This document shows positions 50,999 through 60,518 of a stretch of 64,000 nucleotides of DNA, one piece after another. Position 1 is the stretch's first letter. Every line of letters begins with the position of its first letter. The notes beneath the pieces were generated by a model that was not told the origin of the DNA, searched no databases, and saw nothing but the letters and a program-made list of their open reading frames with translations. Source of the stretch: Jiangella muralis (lineage in GTDB: Bacteria; Actinomycetota; Actinomycetes; Jiangellales; Jiangellaceae); the NCBI RefSeq assembly GCF_001270745.1, contig NZ_KQ434754.1:1-64000 (forward strand), written 5' to 3'. Made by a program: the position numbers and the translations under genes.

Positions 50999-53419
50999 TC
51001 AGCGGTCGGCGCCGCCGTCGCCCCAGGCTCCGCCGCCGTTGGCATTGCCGTTGCCGCCGGTCGGTTCGTCGGTCGGTTCGTCGGTGGGGGTGCCGCTGGT
51101 GTCGCCGCCGGCTCCGCCGTCGGTGCCGGACCATTCGTTGCCCGACTCGTCGCCGCCGGTGTCGCCGGACGTGTCGCCACCGGTGTCGCCGGACGTGTCG
51201 CCACCGGTGTCGCCGGACTCGTCGGAGCCCGACTCGTCACCGCCGTTCCCGCCGCCGTTCTCGTTCCCGTTGTCGTTGCCGTTGTCGCCGTTCTCGTCCT
51301 CGTCAGGGGTCTCGGTCGGGGTGGGCGTCGGGGTGGGCGACGGGTTGACCGGGTCGCCGACCTCGGCCGGCTCCGGGAACTCCTGGATCTCGATGCCATC
51401 GAGCGCGCCGGCCATGAACGCGGTCCAGATGCGGGCCGGGAAGGCGCCACCGGTGAAGGTGTCCATGCCGTCGACGCCGTCGAGCGAGACGGTGCCGGCG
51501 GTCTCGCCCTCGCCGCGGAAGATCACGACGCTGGCCGACAGCTGCGGAACGTAGCCGGAGAACCAGGCGGTGAGGTCCTCGTGGGTGCCGGTCTTGCCGG
51601 CGGCCGGCCGGTTGAGGTTCTGCGCCTCGCGGCCGCTGCCGTTCTGCACCACCTGGCTCAGCGCGAACGTGGTGTCGGCGACGACGCCCGGGTCCAGCAC
51701 CGACTCGGGCGCCGGCTCGACGCGGTACGGGACATTGCCGCCGGGTTCGGTGACGGAGCGGACGGTGTACCAGTCGGTGTGCCGGCCGCCCGCGGCCAGC
51801 GTGGCGTACGCCTCGGCCATGTCGATGGGCCGGACGTGCCCGATGCCGATGGTGACGCGCGGGTCCTGCCGCAGCTGCGCCTCCTCGTCGGCCGCGTAGG
51901 CGAGTCCGGACGCCAGCTGGGCGTCGACGATGCTGTCGGGCCCGATGTTCATGGCGAGGTCCACGAACGCGGTGTTCATGGAGTTCTCGGTGGCCGTGAC
52001 CAGGTCGATGGCCTCGCCGTACTCCTTGTCGTCCTGGTTGTGCACCGGCGGGCCGAGGATCGGGTCGGTGAGCGTGTTGCCGGAGTACCGGCTCTCCAGC
52101 GAGATGCCCTGCTCCAGCGCCGCCGCCAGCGTGAACGGCTTCACCGTCGACCCGCCCTGGACCGATGCGTCGAGGGCGTCGTTGAACGGCTGCTCGACGG
52201 CGTCGGGCCCGCCGTACATGGCGACGACGGCGCCGTCACCGGGCGTCACGGCGGCGAGGCCGACCCGGACGCCCTCGGCGCTCTCCTGCGGCCGCTCCGC
52301 CTCGACCGACTGGATGGCGGCGGACTGCGCCTGCGGGTCGAACGTCGAGACGACGCGCAGGCCGCCGGTGTCGATCTCTTCCTCGGTGAAGCCGTTGTCG
52401 ATCAGCTCGTCGCGGACCTGCGCCAGCAGGTAGCCGTTCGGGCCGCCGTAGCGGTTGGTCTTCTGCTCGGGCACGACCTCCGGCACCACCAGCGTCTCGG
52501 CGGTCGCGGCGTCGAGGGTGCCGATGTCGACCATGCCGTCGACGACGTAGTCGAAGCGCTGCTGGTACCGCTCGGCGTTCTCCGGGCCCAGCGTGGGGTC
52601 GTAGCGCGTCGGCGAGCGCAGGATGCCGGCCAGCGCCGCGCACTGGGCGGTGTCGAGCTCGGACACCGGCACGCCGAAGTAGGAGCGGGACGCCGTCTGG
52701 ACGCCGTAGACGCCGCCGCGGCCGAACCAGATGGTGTTGAGGTACGACGCGAGGATGTCGTCCTTGTCGAGCTGCTGGTCGATCTTGACCGAGATGAACA
52801 GCTCCTGCACCTTGCGGGTCAGGGTCTGGTCCTGGGTCAGGTAGTAGTTCTTGACGTACTGCTGGGTGATCGTGGAGCCACCGCCGGCCGCCGTCGACCC
52901 GTTGTTCTGGATGTAGCCGATGCCCGCGCGCACCAGGCCGACCGGGTCGAACCCGTTGTTGTCGTAGAAGCTGCGGTCCTCGGCGGCCACGACCGCGTCC
53001 TGGCAGGCCTGCGGGATGTCGGAGATGTCGACGGTCTCGCGGTTCTCGGCGCTGAACCGGCCGAGCTCGGTCTCGCCGTCGTTCCAGTAGACGATGGTCG
53101 CTTCGGACCGGGCGAACGCGTTGGCCTCGGGGATGTCCGTCATGGCGTAGGCGATGCTGATGCCGGCGACGCCGAGCAGCATCATGCCGAGCGCGTAGAG
53201 GCCGAAGGCCTTCCAGGAGACGAACCGGCGCCAGCCCTTGCGGCGGCCCTTGCCGTTCTTCTTGCCGCTGCGGCCCGCGGCGTAGCGGCGGCCGCCGCCG
53301 CCGCGTTCAGGGGTCGACGACGAGACCGCGCCCGCGGACGCGGCGGTCCTGGGGGCCGCGCCCTTGGACGCGGCCGTACGCGCGCGGTCACCCGCGCGGC
53401 GGCGCCCTTGGTTCGTCAC
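50999..53419 (-). CDS. Class A penicillin-binding protein
   Basis: An 806-residue bifunctional wall synthase. A basic cytoplasmic tail leads to one membrane helix (residues ~71-92), then the GT51 glycosyltransferase with catalytic Glu147 (AAEDRSFYDN) and GGSTITQQYVKN, and the transpeptidase with Ser424-x-x-Lys427 (STVK), Ser480-x-Asn482 (SMN) and KTG at 609-611. All catalytic motifs are intact. Residues ~690-806 are a low-complexity tail of Pro/Thr then Gly/Asp/Ser repeats, probably extending into the wall. Start GTG at 53419. Confidence 0.95.
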   Translation of the reverse strand: MTNQGRRRAGDRARTAASKGAAPRTAASAGAVSSSTPERGGGGRRYAAGRSGKKNGKGRRKGWRRFVSWKAFGLYALGMMLLGVAGISIAYAMTDIPEANAFARSEATIVYWNDGETELGRFSAENRETVDISDIPQACQDAVVAAEDRSFYDNNGFDPVGLVRAGIGYIQNNGSTAAGGGSTITQQYVKNYYLTQDQTLTRKVQELFISVKIDQQLDKDDILASYLNTIWFGRGGVYGVQTASRSYFGVPVSELDTAQCAALAGILRSPTRYDPTLGPENAERYQQRFDYVVDGMVDIGTLDAATAETLVVPEVVPEQKTNRYGGPNGYLLAQVRDELIDNGFTEEEIDTGGLRVVSTFDPQAQSAAIQSVEAERPQESAEGVRVGLAAVTPGDGAVVAMYGGPDAVEQPFNDALDASVQGGSTVKPFTLAAALEQGISLESRYSGNTLTDPILGPPVHNQDDKEYGEAIDLVTATENSMNTAFVDLAMNIGPDSIVDAQLASGLAYAADEEAQLRQDPRVTIGIGHVRPIDMAEAYATLAAGGRHTDWYTVRSVTEPGGNVPYRVEPAPESVLDPGVVADTTFALSQVVQNGSGREAQNLNRPAAGKTGTHEDLTAWFSGYVPQLSASVVIFRGEGETAGTVSLDGVDGMDTFTGGAFPARIWTAFMAGALDGIEIQEFPEPAEVGDPVNPSPTPTPTPTETPDEDENGDNGNDNGNENGGGNGGDESGSDESGDTGGDTSGDTGGDTSGDTGGDESGNEWSGTDGGAGGDTSGTPTDEPTDEPTGGNGNANGGGAWGDGGADR
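51149..51214 (-). repeat. In-frame tandem repeat in the PBP tail
   Basis: Eight-residue units (GDTGGDTS) repeat at residues 736-757, from 24-base tandem copies at the DNA level. Copy number is likely variable between strains. Confidence 0.7.
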
Positions 53420-53600
53420 TGAGTTCCCGGTCGGGTCGGGGACATCGGCTGTCCGGTGCGCGCGATGAGGCGCCCCGGAGTCATGCAGAGCCTACGACGC
53501 TCCATGGTCGATCACGCCAATCCTGCTCGCGCCCCGGACGTTTCAAACCTGCTGTGACGACACAGCCGTCACACCCGTCACGCCGTTGTCGACGGGTCAC

Positions 53601-53630
53601 TTGCGGTTCGCGCCCGAGACGCCCTATCGT
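53601..53630 (+). promoter_or_regulatory. padR-ino1 promoter
   Basis: TTGCGG (53601-53606), 18-base spacer, TATCGT (53625-53630). The predicted start of transcription falls inside the palindrome that follows, so repression by a bound regulator would block initiation. Confidence 0.55.
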
Positions 53631-53633
53631 TCT

Positions 53634-53654
53634 GATGTATCGGTTCGATACATC
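53634..53654. promoter_or_regulatory. Perfect 9-3-9 palindrome, likely PadR operator
   Basis: GATGTATCG (53634-53642), GTT, then its exact complement (53646-53654). It lies 32 bases before padR and overlaps the predicted transcription start. The ATGT/ACAT ends match the known PadR pattern ATGT-N-ACAT. Autoregulation of padR-ino1 is strongly suggested. Confidence 0.7.
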
Positions 53655-53685
53655 GAGCTGACAATGATGCAAGGGAGCGTACCTC

Positions 53686-54333
53686 GTGGGCAAGCGGGCA
53701 GACGCGTTGGAGCTGGCCATCCTGGGCCTGCTGCACGACGCGCCGCTGCACGGCTACGAACTGCGCAAGAGGGTGAACTCGCTGCTGGGGTGGGGGCGAG
53801 CGTTCTCGTACGGCACCTTGTATCCGACCTTGAAGGCGATGGTGCGGCAGGGCTACCTGGCCGAGGACGAGCCCGTCGACACGCTGGTGACGACGGGCCC
53901 GCACCGCAGCGGGCGCCGTGCCCGCATCGCCTATCGGCTCACACCCGAGGGCAAGGAGCGCTTCGCCGACCTGCTCGCACACACCGGGCCGTCGGCCTGG
54001 GACGACGAGCACTTCGGCGTGCACTTCGCGTTCTTCGGCCGGGCCGACGCCGATACCCGCATGCGGATCCTCATCGGCCGGCGCAGCCGGCTGCAGGAGA
54101 AGCTCGATCAGTTCCGCTCGGCACTGTCGCGCACCCGAGAGCGACTCGACGCCTACACGCTGGAGCTTCAGCGGCACGGCCTGGAGTCGGTCGAGCGCGA
54201 GGTCAAGTGGCTCGACGACCTGATCAGCGCCGAACAGCGCTCGATCGGCAGGCCAATGGGCGCCACGCCCACCCCAGGGTCCGGTGAGCCACCGGCGCCC
54301 TCCACCGGAATCGAAGGAGAGAACGGCCGATGA
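53686..54333 (+). CDS. PadR family transcriptional regulator
   Basis: A 215-residue PadR protein. The winged helix is at residues 6-95: [41 protein letters not shown], and the wing [16 protein letters not shown]. The C-terminal long helices ([21 protein letters not shown]) dimerise. In actinobacteria this gene regularly precedes inositol-3-phosphate synthase, and here their overlap is four bases (ATGA). Start GTG at 53686 with GGGAG upstream. Confidence 0.93.
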   Translation: MGKRADALELAILGLLHDAPLHGYELRKRVNSLLGWGRAFSYGTLYPTLKAMVRQGYLAEDEPVDTLVTTGPHRSGRRARIAYRLTPEGKERFADLLAHTGPSAWDDEHFGVHFAFFGRADADTRMRILIGRRSRLQEKLDQFRSALSRTRERLDAYTLELQRHGLESVEREVKWLDDLISAEQRSIGRPMGATPTPGSGEPPAPSTGIEGENGR

Positions 54334-55409
54334 GCTCGGTTCGTGTAGGCATCGTCGGCGTGGGTAACTGCGCCGCATCGCTCGTGCAGGGCGTGCACTA
54401 TTACCGTGACGCCGACCCGGCGACGAAGGTCCCCGGCCTGATGCACGTTCAGTTCGGCGACTACCACGTCCGTGACGTCGAGTTCGTCGCCGCGTTCGAC
54501 GTCGACGCCAAGAAGGTCGGGCAGGATCTCGCCGACGCCATCGGCGCCAGCGAGAACAACACCATCAAGATCTGCGACGTGCCGCCCACCGGCGTCGTCG
54601 TGCAGCGTGGCCACACGCTGGACGGCCTGGGCAAGTACTACCGCGAGACCATCGTCGAGGACGAGAGCGAGGCGGTCGACGTCGTCGCCGCGCTGAAGGC
54701 CGCCAAGGTCGACGTCCTCGTCTGCTACCTGCCGGTCGGCTCCGAGGAGGCCGCGAAGTTCTACGCGCAGGCCGCCATCGACGCCGGCGTGGGCTTCGTC
54801 AACTGCCTCCCGGTCTTCATCGCCGGCACCCAGGAGTGGGCCGACAAGTTCACCGCCGCGGGCGTCCCGATCGTCGGCGACGACATCAAGTCGCAGATCG
54901 GCGCCACCATCACGCACCGCGTGCTGGCCAAGCTGTTCGAGGACCGCGGCGTCACCGTCGACCGGACGTATCAGCTCAACGTCGGCGGCAACATGGACTT
55001 CAAGAACATGCTCGAGCGCGAGCGGCTGGAGTCCAAGAAGATCTCGAAGACGCAGTCCGTCACCTCGCAGCTGGTCGACGGCCTCGAGCCGCGCAACGTG
55101 CACATCGGCCCGTCCGACTACGTCGCGTGGCTGGACGACCGCAAGTGGGCGTTCATCCGGCTCGAGGGCCGCAACTTCGGCGACGTCCCGCTGAACCTGG
55201 AGTACAAGCTCGAGGTCTGGGACTCCCCGAACTCGGCCGGCATCGTCATCGACGCGATCCGGGCGGCGAAGATCGCGATGGACCGCGGCGTCGGCGGGCC
55301 GATCCTCTCGGCATCGTCCTACTTCATGAAGTCGCCGCCGGAGCAGTACTCCGACGACGTCTGCCGCGAGAAGGTCGAGCAGTTCATCCGCGGCGAGATC
55401 GAGAGCTGA
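54330..55409 (+). CDS. ino1: Inositol-3-phosphate synthase
   Basis: A 359-residue bacterial-type MIPS, the usual length. The NAD-binding motif [15 protein letters not shown] is at residues 7-21; [12 protein letters not shown] and [12 protein letters not shown] are the catalytic core signatures, and [15 protein letters not shown] holds active-site residues. It cyclises glucose-6-phosphate to inositol-3-phosphate for phosphatidylinositol, mannosides and mycothiol. Co-translated with the upstream PadR gene, presumably its regulator. Followed by a strong terminator. Confidence 0.97.
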   Translation: MSSVRVGIVGVGNCAASLVQGVHYYRDADPATKVPGLMHVQFGDYHVRDVEFVAAFDVDAKKVGQDLADAIGASENNTIKICDVPPTGVVVQRGHTLDGLGKYYRETIVEDESEAVDVVAALKAAKVDVLVCYLPVGSEEAAKFYAQAAIDAGVGFVNCLPVFIAGTQEWADKFTAAGVPIVGDDIKSQIGATITHRVLAKLFEDRGVTVDRTYQLNVGGNMDFKNMLERERLESKKISKTQSVTSQLVDGLEPRNVHIGPSDYVAWLDDRKWAFIRLEGRNFGDVPLNLEYKLEVWDSPNSAGIVIDAIRAAKIAMDRGVGGPILSASSYFMKSPPEQYSDDVCREKVEQFIRGEIES

Positions 55410-55424
55410 TCCGGTCACGGATCA

Positions 55425-55461
55425 CGAGGAGCCGGCGCCCCGCTGGGGTGCCGGCTCCTCG
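55425..55461 (+). terminator. Strong terminator after ino1
   Basis: A stem of ~17 base pairs with one mismatch and a three-base loop (left arm from 55425, CGAGGAGCCGGCG; right arm ending 55461) begins 16 bases after the ino1 stop. Confidence 0.85.
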
Positions 55462-55844
55462 GTGCTCGGACGCCCGGGCGTTGGGCTGATCCGCGGATCA
55501 GCCGAACGGACACACCCGGCGGGCAGTGCCGCCCGCCGTCCACCGGGCCTCCGGCACGCGAACTGCGCAGCTACCGGGCGTGATCACTGGTCCGCCCACA
55601 GATGAGAATCCCCTCGCCGATGCGGCAGTTTGACGTGGCTCGTCTACCATTTCCGTCATGCTCCGGTGGGATCGTGTGCCAGATTGAGGTGTTTCACCCA
55701 TCGGTCGCCTATTGACAGAACGCTGCCGGGCAGCAAGCGTCGTCTAGCGGCGCGTGTGCGTCCCGGAGCACGACGGCGGCCACCAAGGGGCCCGAGTCGC
55801 TCACAGGCGAGCGGCCATGGGGGACGACAGAGGAAGGAACATCG
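55462..55844. promoter_or_regulatory. Upstream region of the conservon, with palindromes
   Basis: No convincing gene. A perfect 20-base palindrome GGCTGATCCGCGGATCAGCC lies at 55484-55503 and GCTGCC-G-GGCAGC at 55722-55734. TTGACA at 55712-55717 is a possible -35 for cvnA, without an obvious -10. Confidence 0.5.
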
Positions 55845-58800
55845 ATGACGCGGACCGCCCGAGGACGCCGTAGCAACGACGGCGCCACGAAGCGGGCGCG
55901 CGCGAATCTGCGCCCAGCAGACCTGCGCCCAGCCGTGAAGTCCGGTCGTGCGAAGCAGAGCGGCGACGGCGAGCGCTCGCGGTCGTTCTGGCAGTCCTTC
56001 CTGCACGACCGCAGCGTCCGGTCGCGCGTCGCCGCACTGGTCCTCCTCCCGCTGCTCGGCACGCTCGTGCTCGGCACGCTGTTCTTCAAGAACTCGCTCG
56101 ACGACGCCTCGTCCGCCTCGCGCACCGAGAGCCTGGCCGAGGTCGGCATGGTGGCGCTGCAGGCCCTGCAGGCGGTGCAGGACGAGCGCGACGTCACCGG
56201 ACTCGCGGACGGCGGCGGCACCGAGCCGGCGTCGGTCGACACCGCCCGCGAGGCGACCGACGCCGCCATCGCCGCCCTGAACAAGGAGATCGACGAGCAC
56301 CGCGGCGACGACCTCGGCTCGGCCTACGCGGCCGCGGTCGAGCAGTACGAGACCGAGGTCGACCGGCTGAGCGGCACCACGAACGAGTCCAACTACCGTC
56401 TCCAGCGCGACGCCAAAAACCCGGCCTTCAACGACGGCGGCACCGCCGGCTACCACCGCTTCGCCGAGGTGCTGCAGCGGCTGGCCACCGCCGCCGCCAC
56501 CGGAACCGAGGACCCCGCGCTGGCCCGCCGCATCTCGGCGCTGGCCGACGTCGCCCAGGCGGTCGAGTCGGCGTCGCTCGAGCGTGGTGTCGTCGCCTAC
56601 TTCATGACACCGGGCGCCAAGCCCTCGCAGGTCGATCGCGACCAGGCCGTGGCGCTGCAAGGCGAGCAGTCCATGCTGCTGGACGGCCGGTTCCTCCGCG
56701 CCCTCGGCTTCACCGAGCAGCAGCGCATCTACTCCAACGAGATCTACGTCGCCAACCGCGACCTCACCCAGGCCCGCACCGACATCGCCGATTTCGCCGA
56801 GCCGCGCATCGACAAGGCGCAGTGGTGGGAGCTCTCGACGCAGCGCCTCGACGCCCTGCGCGACATCCAGCAGGACACCGGCAACAGCGTGCTGTCGCTG
56901 GCGGCCGACCGCACCGACAGCTCCCGGGTCACGGCGCTGTTCAGCGCGCTCGGCGTGCTCGCCGTCCTGGCGCTCACCGTCTACCTCGCCATCGTCGTGG
57001 CGCGGTCCATCATCGGCCCGCTGCGCCGGCTGCGCGCCTCGGCGCTCGAGACCGCGCAGACCCAGCTGCCGGCGCTGGTCGAGCGGGTGCACAAGGACGG
57101 CCCGACGGTGGCCCGCGACCTCCCCGACGCCGTCACGGCCGAGGGCCGCGACGAGATCGGCCAGGTCGCCACGGCGTTCAACGACGTCCACTCCACCGCC
57201 GTCCGGGTCGCCGCCGAGCAGGCGCTGCTGCGGCAGAACCTCGACACCATCGTCGTCAACCTCTCCCGCCGCACCCAGTCGCTGGTCGACCGCCAGCTCG
57301 GCGAGATCGAGGGCCTCGAGCAGCGCGAGCGCGACCCCGACCAGCTGAGCACGCTGTTCCGCATCGACCACATGGCCACCCGCGTCCGGCGGCACGCCGA
57401 GAGCCTCCTGGTCCTCGCCGGCGTCGAGGAGATGCGCAAGCACACCAGCGCGGCCGGCGTCCTCGACGTCGTCCGCACCGCGGTCGGCGAGGTCGAGCAG
57501 TACCCGCGGGTGAAGTTCGGCGTCATGCCGACCGACCTCATCACCGCCGGCGCCGTCGACGACATCGCCCACCTGCTGGCCGAGCTGATCGACAACGCCA
57601 CCGAGTTCTCCGCGCCGGCCACGCCGGTCCGGGTCACCAGCCAGCCGCTGCTCGGCGGCGGGCTGCGCCTGCAGGTCACCGACTCCGGCCTGGGCATCCC
57701 GGCCGGCCAGCTCGAGGAGCTGAACGAGCGGCTGCGCAACGTCGGCGACATCGACGTCGCGGCGTCCCGCACGCTGGGCCTCTACGTGGTCGCGCGGCTG
57801 GCCGCCAAGCACGGCATCCAGGTGCGGCTCGAGCCGGTGCCCGAGGGCGGCACGGCCGCGCAGGTCGACCTCCCGGCGCACCTCATCCTCTCCCCGCTCG
57901 ACACCAGCGAGGGCGTCATCCCGCCGGTTCCGGCCGAGCCGGTGGCGGCGCAGCCGGCCGGTGGCCTGAGCGACTCCTGGAACCTCGACCCGAGCCCGGC
58001 GCCGTTCCGCCGCGACGACTCCTCGCCGTCACTGCCGCTCACCGCGCCGGCCGTGTCCGGCCTGCCCCGCCGCGGCGAGCGTCCCGACGAGACCCGCATC
58101 CCGGTCGAGGCGTCCGACCTGCCGCGGCCGACGGCCGACCCCGCGCCCGCCATGGACGCCGGCCGGCCCACCTGGCCCAGCCCGGAGGAGTCGCGGCTAC
58201 GTCCCGACACCGGCGAGTCGCGCATCGCGCCCATCACGGCCGAGACCCGTTTCGACACCGGCGAGCACGCCGTCGCCGACACCGGTGAGCACAAGCTGGC
58301 CGAGACCGGCGAACGCCGCCTCTCCGACACCGGCGAGCGCCGGGTCTCGACCGACCACGGCGCCCGGCCCGACGACGCGTGGCGGCAGCCGCTGACCAAC
58401 GGCAGCACCGGCTCGGCGCTGCCGACCCGCGAGCCCCGGCAGGAGCCGCGGCCCGAGACCCGCCCGCCGGCGTCGCCGCCACCGGCCATGCCGGCCGTGC
58501 CCGCCGCGGCGGCCGCCCGTTCCTCGCTGCGAGCACCCGAGCCGGTGCTGCCGGACAGCGACTCGCCGATCTACGACTCCGTCGCCTCCGCCTGGTTCAG
58601 CCGGTCCGGCACCTCGACCACCGACGACTGGTCCAGCCCGGCCGACGAAGGCTGGCGGCGGGCCGCCGAGGCGCTGCGCTCCGCCGAAGAGGCGGCCAGC
58701 GCTCGCGCCGGCCAGCGCGACACCGAGCCGATCCAGGCGTCGCCGCGGGTGGGTTCCGGCTGGGCGAGCCGCGAGACGGCACCGCCGCCCCCGGTGCCCG

Positions 58801-59054
58801 AGCCGGTCGCGGAGGCCGAGCCCGCGCTCAGTGCGTCCGGACTGCCGCTGCGGCGGCGCGGCGCCTCGCTGGTGCCCGGCTCCATCGGCGAGCTCAACGA
58901 GACCGAACCCCGGCGCCCTGCCGCGGCGGCCAAGGACGCGAGTAACGTTGCCTCGACGCTGGCCAGCCTGCAGCGAGGTGTCGGGCGCGGCCGGGAGGAA
59001 ACCGGTGGTTGGGTCCCCAAGCGGCCCAGCGACCCCGAGAGGAGCGATTCGTGA
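55845..59054 (+). CDS. cvnA: Conservon sensor histidine kinase (nitrate/nitrite-sensor domain type)
   Basis: A 1069-residue kinase heading a conservon. Basic cytoplasmic start, TM1 (residues ~62-82), an outside nitrate/nitrite-sensing-like helical domain (to ~360), TM2 (~363-385), HAMP (IIGPLRRLRASALE), a helical segment with LFRIDHMATRVRRHAESLL, and the ATPase domain (LLAELIDNATEFSAPATPV, TDSGLGIPAGQLEELN). From ~690 on is a 380-residue disordered tail rich in Pro, Glu and TGE repeats. GGAAGGA precedes ATG 55845. Conservon proteins work as G-protein-like signalling modules in Streptomyces. The next gene overlaps by four bases. Confidence 0.92.
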   Translation: MTRTARGRRSNDGATKRARANLRPADLRPAVKSGRAKQSGDGERSRSFWQSFLHDRSVRSRVAALVLLPLLGTLVLGTLFFKNSLDDASSASRTESLAEVGMVALQALQAVQDERDVTGLADGGGTEPASVDTAREATDAAIAALNKEIDEHRGDDLGSAYAAAVEQYETEVDRLSGTTNESNYRLQRDAKNPAFNDGGTAGYHRFAEVLQRLATAAATGTEDPALARRISALADVAQAVESASLERGVVAYFMTPGAKPSQVDRDQAVALQGEQSMLLDGRFLRALGFTEQQRIYSNEIYVANRDLTQARTDIADFAEPRIDKAQWWELSTQRLDALRDIQQDTGNSVLSLAADRTDSSRVTALFSALGVLAVLALTVYLAIVVARSIIGPLRRLRASALETAQTQLPALVERVHKDGPTVARDLPDAVTAEGRDEIGQVATAFNDVHSTAVRVAAEQALLRQNLDTIVVNLSRRTQSLVDRQLGEIEGLEQRERDPDQLSTLFRIDHMATRVRRHAESLLVLAGVEEMRKHTSAAGVLDVVRTAVGEVEQYPRVKFGVMPTDLITAGAVDDIAHLLAELIDNATEFSAPATPVRVTSQPLLGGGLRLQVTDSGLGIPAGQLEELNERLRNVGDIDVAASRTLGLYVVARLAAKHGIQVRLEPVPEGGTAAQVDLPAHLILSPLDTSEGVIPPVPAEPVAAQPAGGLSDSWNLDPSPAPFRRDDSSPSLPLTAPAVSGLPRRGERPDETRIPVEASDLPRPTADPAPAMDAGRPTWPSPEESRLRPDTGESRIAPITAETRFDTGEHAVADTGEHKLAETGERRLSDTGERRVSTDHGARPDDAWRQPLTNGSTGSALPTREPRQEPRPETRPPASPPPAMPAVPAAAAARSSLRAPEPVLPDSDSPIYDSVASAWFSRSGTSTTDDWSSPADEGWRRAAEALRSAEEAASARAGQRDTEPIQASPRVGSGWASRETAPPPPVPEPVAEAEPALSASGLPLRRRGASLVPGSIGELNETEPRRPAAAAKDASNVASTLASLQRGVGRGREETGGWVPKRPSDPERSDS
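58206..58349 (+). repeat. Degenerate DTGE repeats in CvnA tail
   Basis: The coding frame repeats a short unit, (D/E)TGE followed by 4-8 variable residues, five to six times (DTGES, DTGEH, DTGEH, ETGER, DTGER). DNA copies share GACACCGGCGAG. A flexible interaction region or a slippage-prone tract. Confidence 0.65.
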
Positions 59055-59446
59055 CCAACGCCTCCAGCGACGAGCTCGGCTGGCTGCTCGACCGTTTCGT
59101 CGACCGCACCACGGGCGCCGCGCACGCGGTGGTGGTGTCCGCCGACGGTCTGCACCTGGCCGGCTCCACGGGCATGCCGCGTGAACGCGGCGAGCAGCTC
59201 GCTGCGGTGGTGTCCGGACTGGCCAGCCTCACGGTCGGCGCTTCGCTGATCCTGGGCGCGGGCACCGTCCAGCAGACCCTGGTAGAGATGAGCAACGGCT
59301 TCCTGCTGGTCATGGCGGTCGGCGACGGCGCGCACCTGGCCGTGCTGGCAGCCTCCACCGCCGACCTCGGTCAGGTGGGCTACGAGATGGCCCTGCTCGT
59401 GGAACGCGTGGGCGCCGTCCTCAACCCGGCCACCCGGGTGGGGTGA
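59051..59446 (+). CDS. cvnB: Conservon roadblock/LC7 protein
   Basis: A 131-residue roadblock/LC7-fold protein: ELGWLLDRFVDRTTGAAHAV, SADGLHLAGSTGMPRERGEQ and GNGFL-like MSNGFLLVMAVGDGAHLAVL. Such proteins regulate the small GTPase (here CvnD), in the manner of MglB. GTG at 59051 overlaps the cvnA stop (GTGA). Confidence 0.93.
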   Translation: MTNASSDELGWLLDRFVDRTTGAAHAVVVSADGLHLAGSTGMPRERGEQLAAVVSGLASLTVGASLILGAGTVQQTLVEMSNGFLLVMAVGDGAHLAVLAASTADLGQVGYEMALLVERVGAVLNPATRVG

Positions 59447-59530
59447 GAATCGACGTGCACGAGTGCCGGATGTGGTAGGGATTCGGGTCAGCAGCGCGCA
59501 GATCTGCGATCCGACGATGGTCTGGAGGTC

Positions 59531-59896
59531 ATGATGGCGGCACCTGACGGCCGGAGGGTACGGCCGTACCTTGCGACGCGTGGGCGCACGCGCCCGGTGC
59601 AGGACATCGCCATCGAGGCCCTCGTCTCCACCACGAAGGACGGCCGCACCAACGGCTCCGACCCGGAGCCGGAACGGGAGCGGATCCTCCGGCTGTGCCA
59701 CTCGCCACGGTCCGTGGCCGAGGTGGCCGCAATCGTCTCGATGCCACTCGGCGTGGCCCGCGTGCTCGTCGCGGACCTCGAGACCGAAGGACTGGTGCGG
59801 GTCGCTGACCCGCATGCGGCGTTCGCCGGCTCCGAGGAGCCGGCTCGTAATCTGAGCGTGCTGGAAAGGGTGAGGGATGGCCTTCGTCGACTCTGA
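59531..59896 (+). CDS. cvnC: Conservon DUF742 protein
   Basis: A 121-residue DUF742 protein: RRVRPYLATRGRTRP at the start, then a winged-helix-like part (ILRLCHSPRSVAEVAAIVSM and GVARVLVADLETEGLVRV). It may link sensor and GTPase. ATG at 59531; GGAGG spacing favours the next ATG at 59534. It overlaps cvnD by 20 bases. Confidence 0.92.
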   Translation: MMAAPDGRRVRPYLATRGRTRPVQDIAIEALVSTTKDGRTNGSDPEPERERILRLCHSPRSVAEVAAIVSMPLGVARVLVADLETEGLVRVADPHAAFAGSEEPARNLSVLERVRDGLRRL

Positions 59897-60473
59897 GGTG
59901 TCTGGCGGCACACAGGCCGACCAAGACGCGCTGTCGGTCAAGATCGTCGTGGCCGGCGGTTTCGGCGTGGGCAAGACGACGTTCGTCGGCGCGGTCAGCG
60001 AGATCGAGCCGCTGCGCACCGAGGCACTGATGACGGAGGCCTCGACCAGCGTCGACGACCTCTCCATGCTGCCCGACAAGCGCACCACGACCGTCGCCAT
60101 GGACTTCGGCCGCATCACGCTGGCCGACGACCTCGTGCTGTACCTCTTCGGCACGCCGGGTCAGAACCGGTTCTGGTTCATGTGGGACGACATCACCCGC
60201 GGCGCCATCGGCGCGGTCGTGCTCGTCGACACCCGCCGCCTGGCCGACTGCTTCGGCGCCATCGACTACGTCGAGCAGCGCGGCATCCCGTTCGTCGTCG
60301 CGCTCAACGCGTTCAACGGCATCCAGGAGCACGACGTCGAGGACGTCCGCGACGCTCTCCAGGTCGGCCCCGAGGTCCCGTTCGTCGTCACCGACGCGCG
60401 CGACCGCGAGTCGGTCAAGGTCGTGCTCGTCACGCTGGTCGAGCACGCGATGTCGCTGATCCAGCAGACCTGA
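59877..60473 (+). CDS. cvnD: Conservon small GTPase
   Basis: A 198-residue small GTPase (MglA-like, ATP_bind_1). P-loop GGFGVGKTT (residues ~27-35), switch region with DDLSMLPDKRTTTVAMDFG, G3-like FGTPGQNRF, and base-binding NAFNG. Partner CvnB is expected to modulate nucleotide state. Closes the conservon cvnABCD; the optional cytochrome P450 of some conservons is absent. Confidence 0.94.
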   Translation: MAFVDSEVSGGTQADQDALSVKIVVAGGFGVGKTTFVGAVSEIEPLRTEALMTEASTSVDDLSMLPDKRTTTVAMDFGRITLADDLVLYLFGTPGQNRFWFMWDDITRGAIGAVVLVDTRRLADCFGAIDYVEQRGIPFVVALNAFNGIQEHDVEDVRDALQVGPEVPFVVTDARDRESVKVVLVTLVEHAMSLIQQT

Positions 60474-60518
60474 CCCGGTTCGCCGGAACCTCCCGCGCGC
60501 ACTGTCCGTCCTAGTGAC

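Noticed and set aside
51149-51214. CRISPR array
   Set aside because: The repeats are in-frame tandem codons in the PBP tail with no spacers and no cas genes nearby.
55498-55848. Small genes between ino1 and cvnA
   Set aside because: Short frames on both strands have poor codon pattern and no ribosome-binding site; the region looks regulatory.
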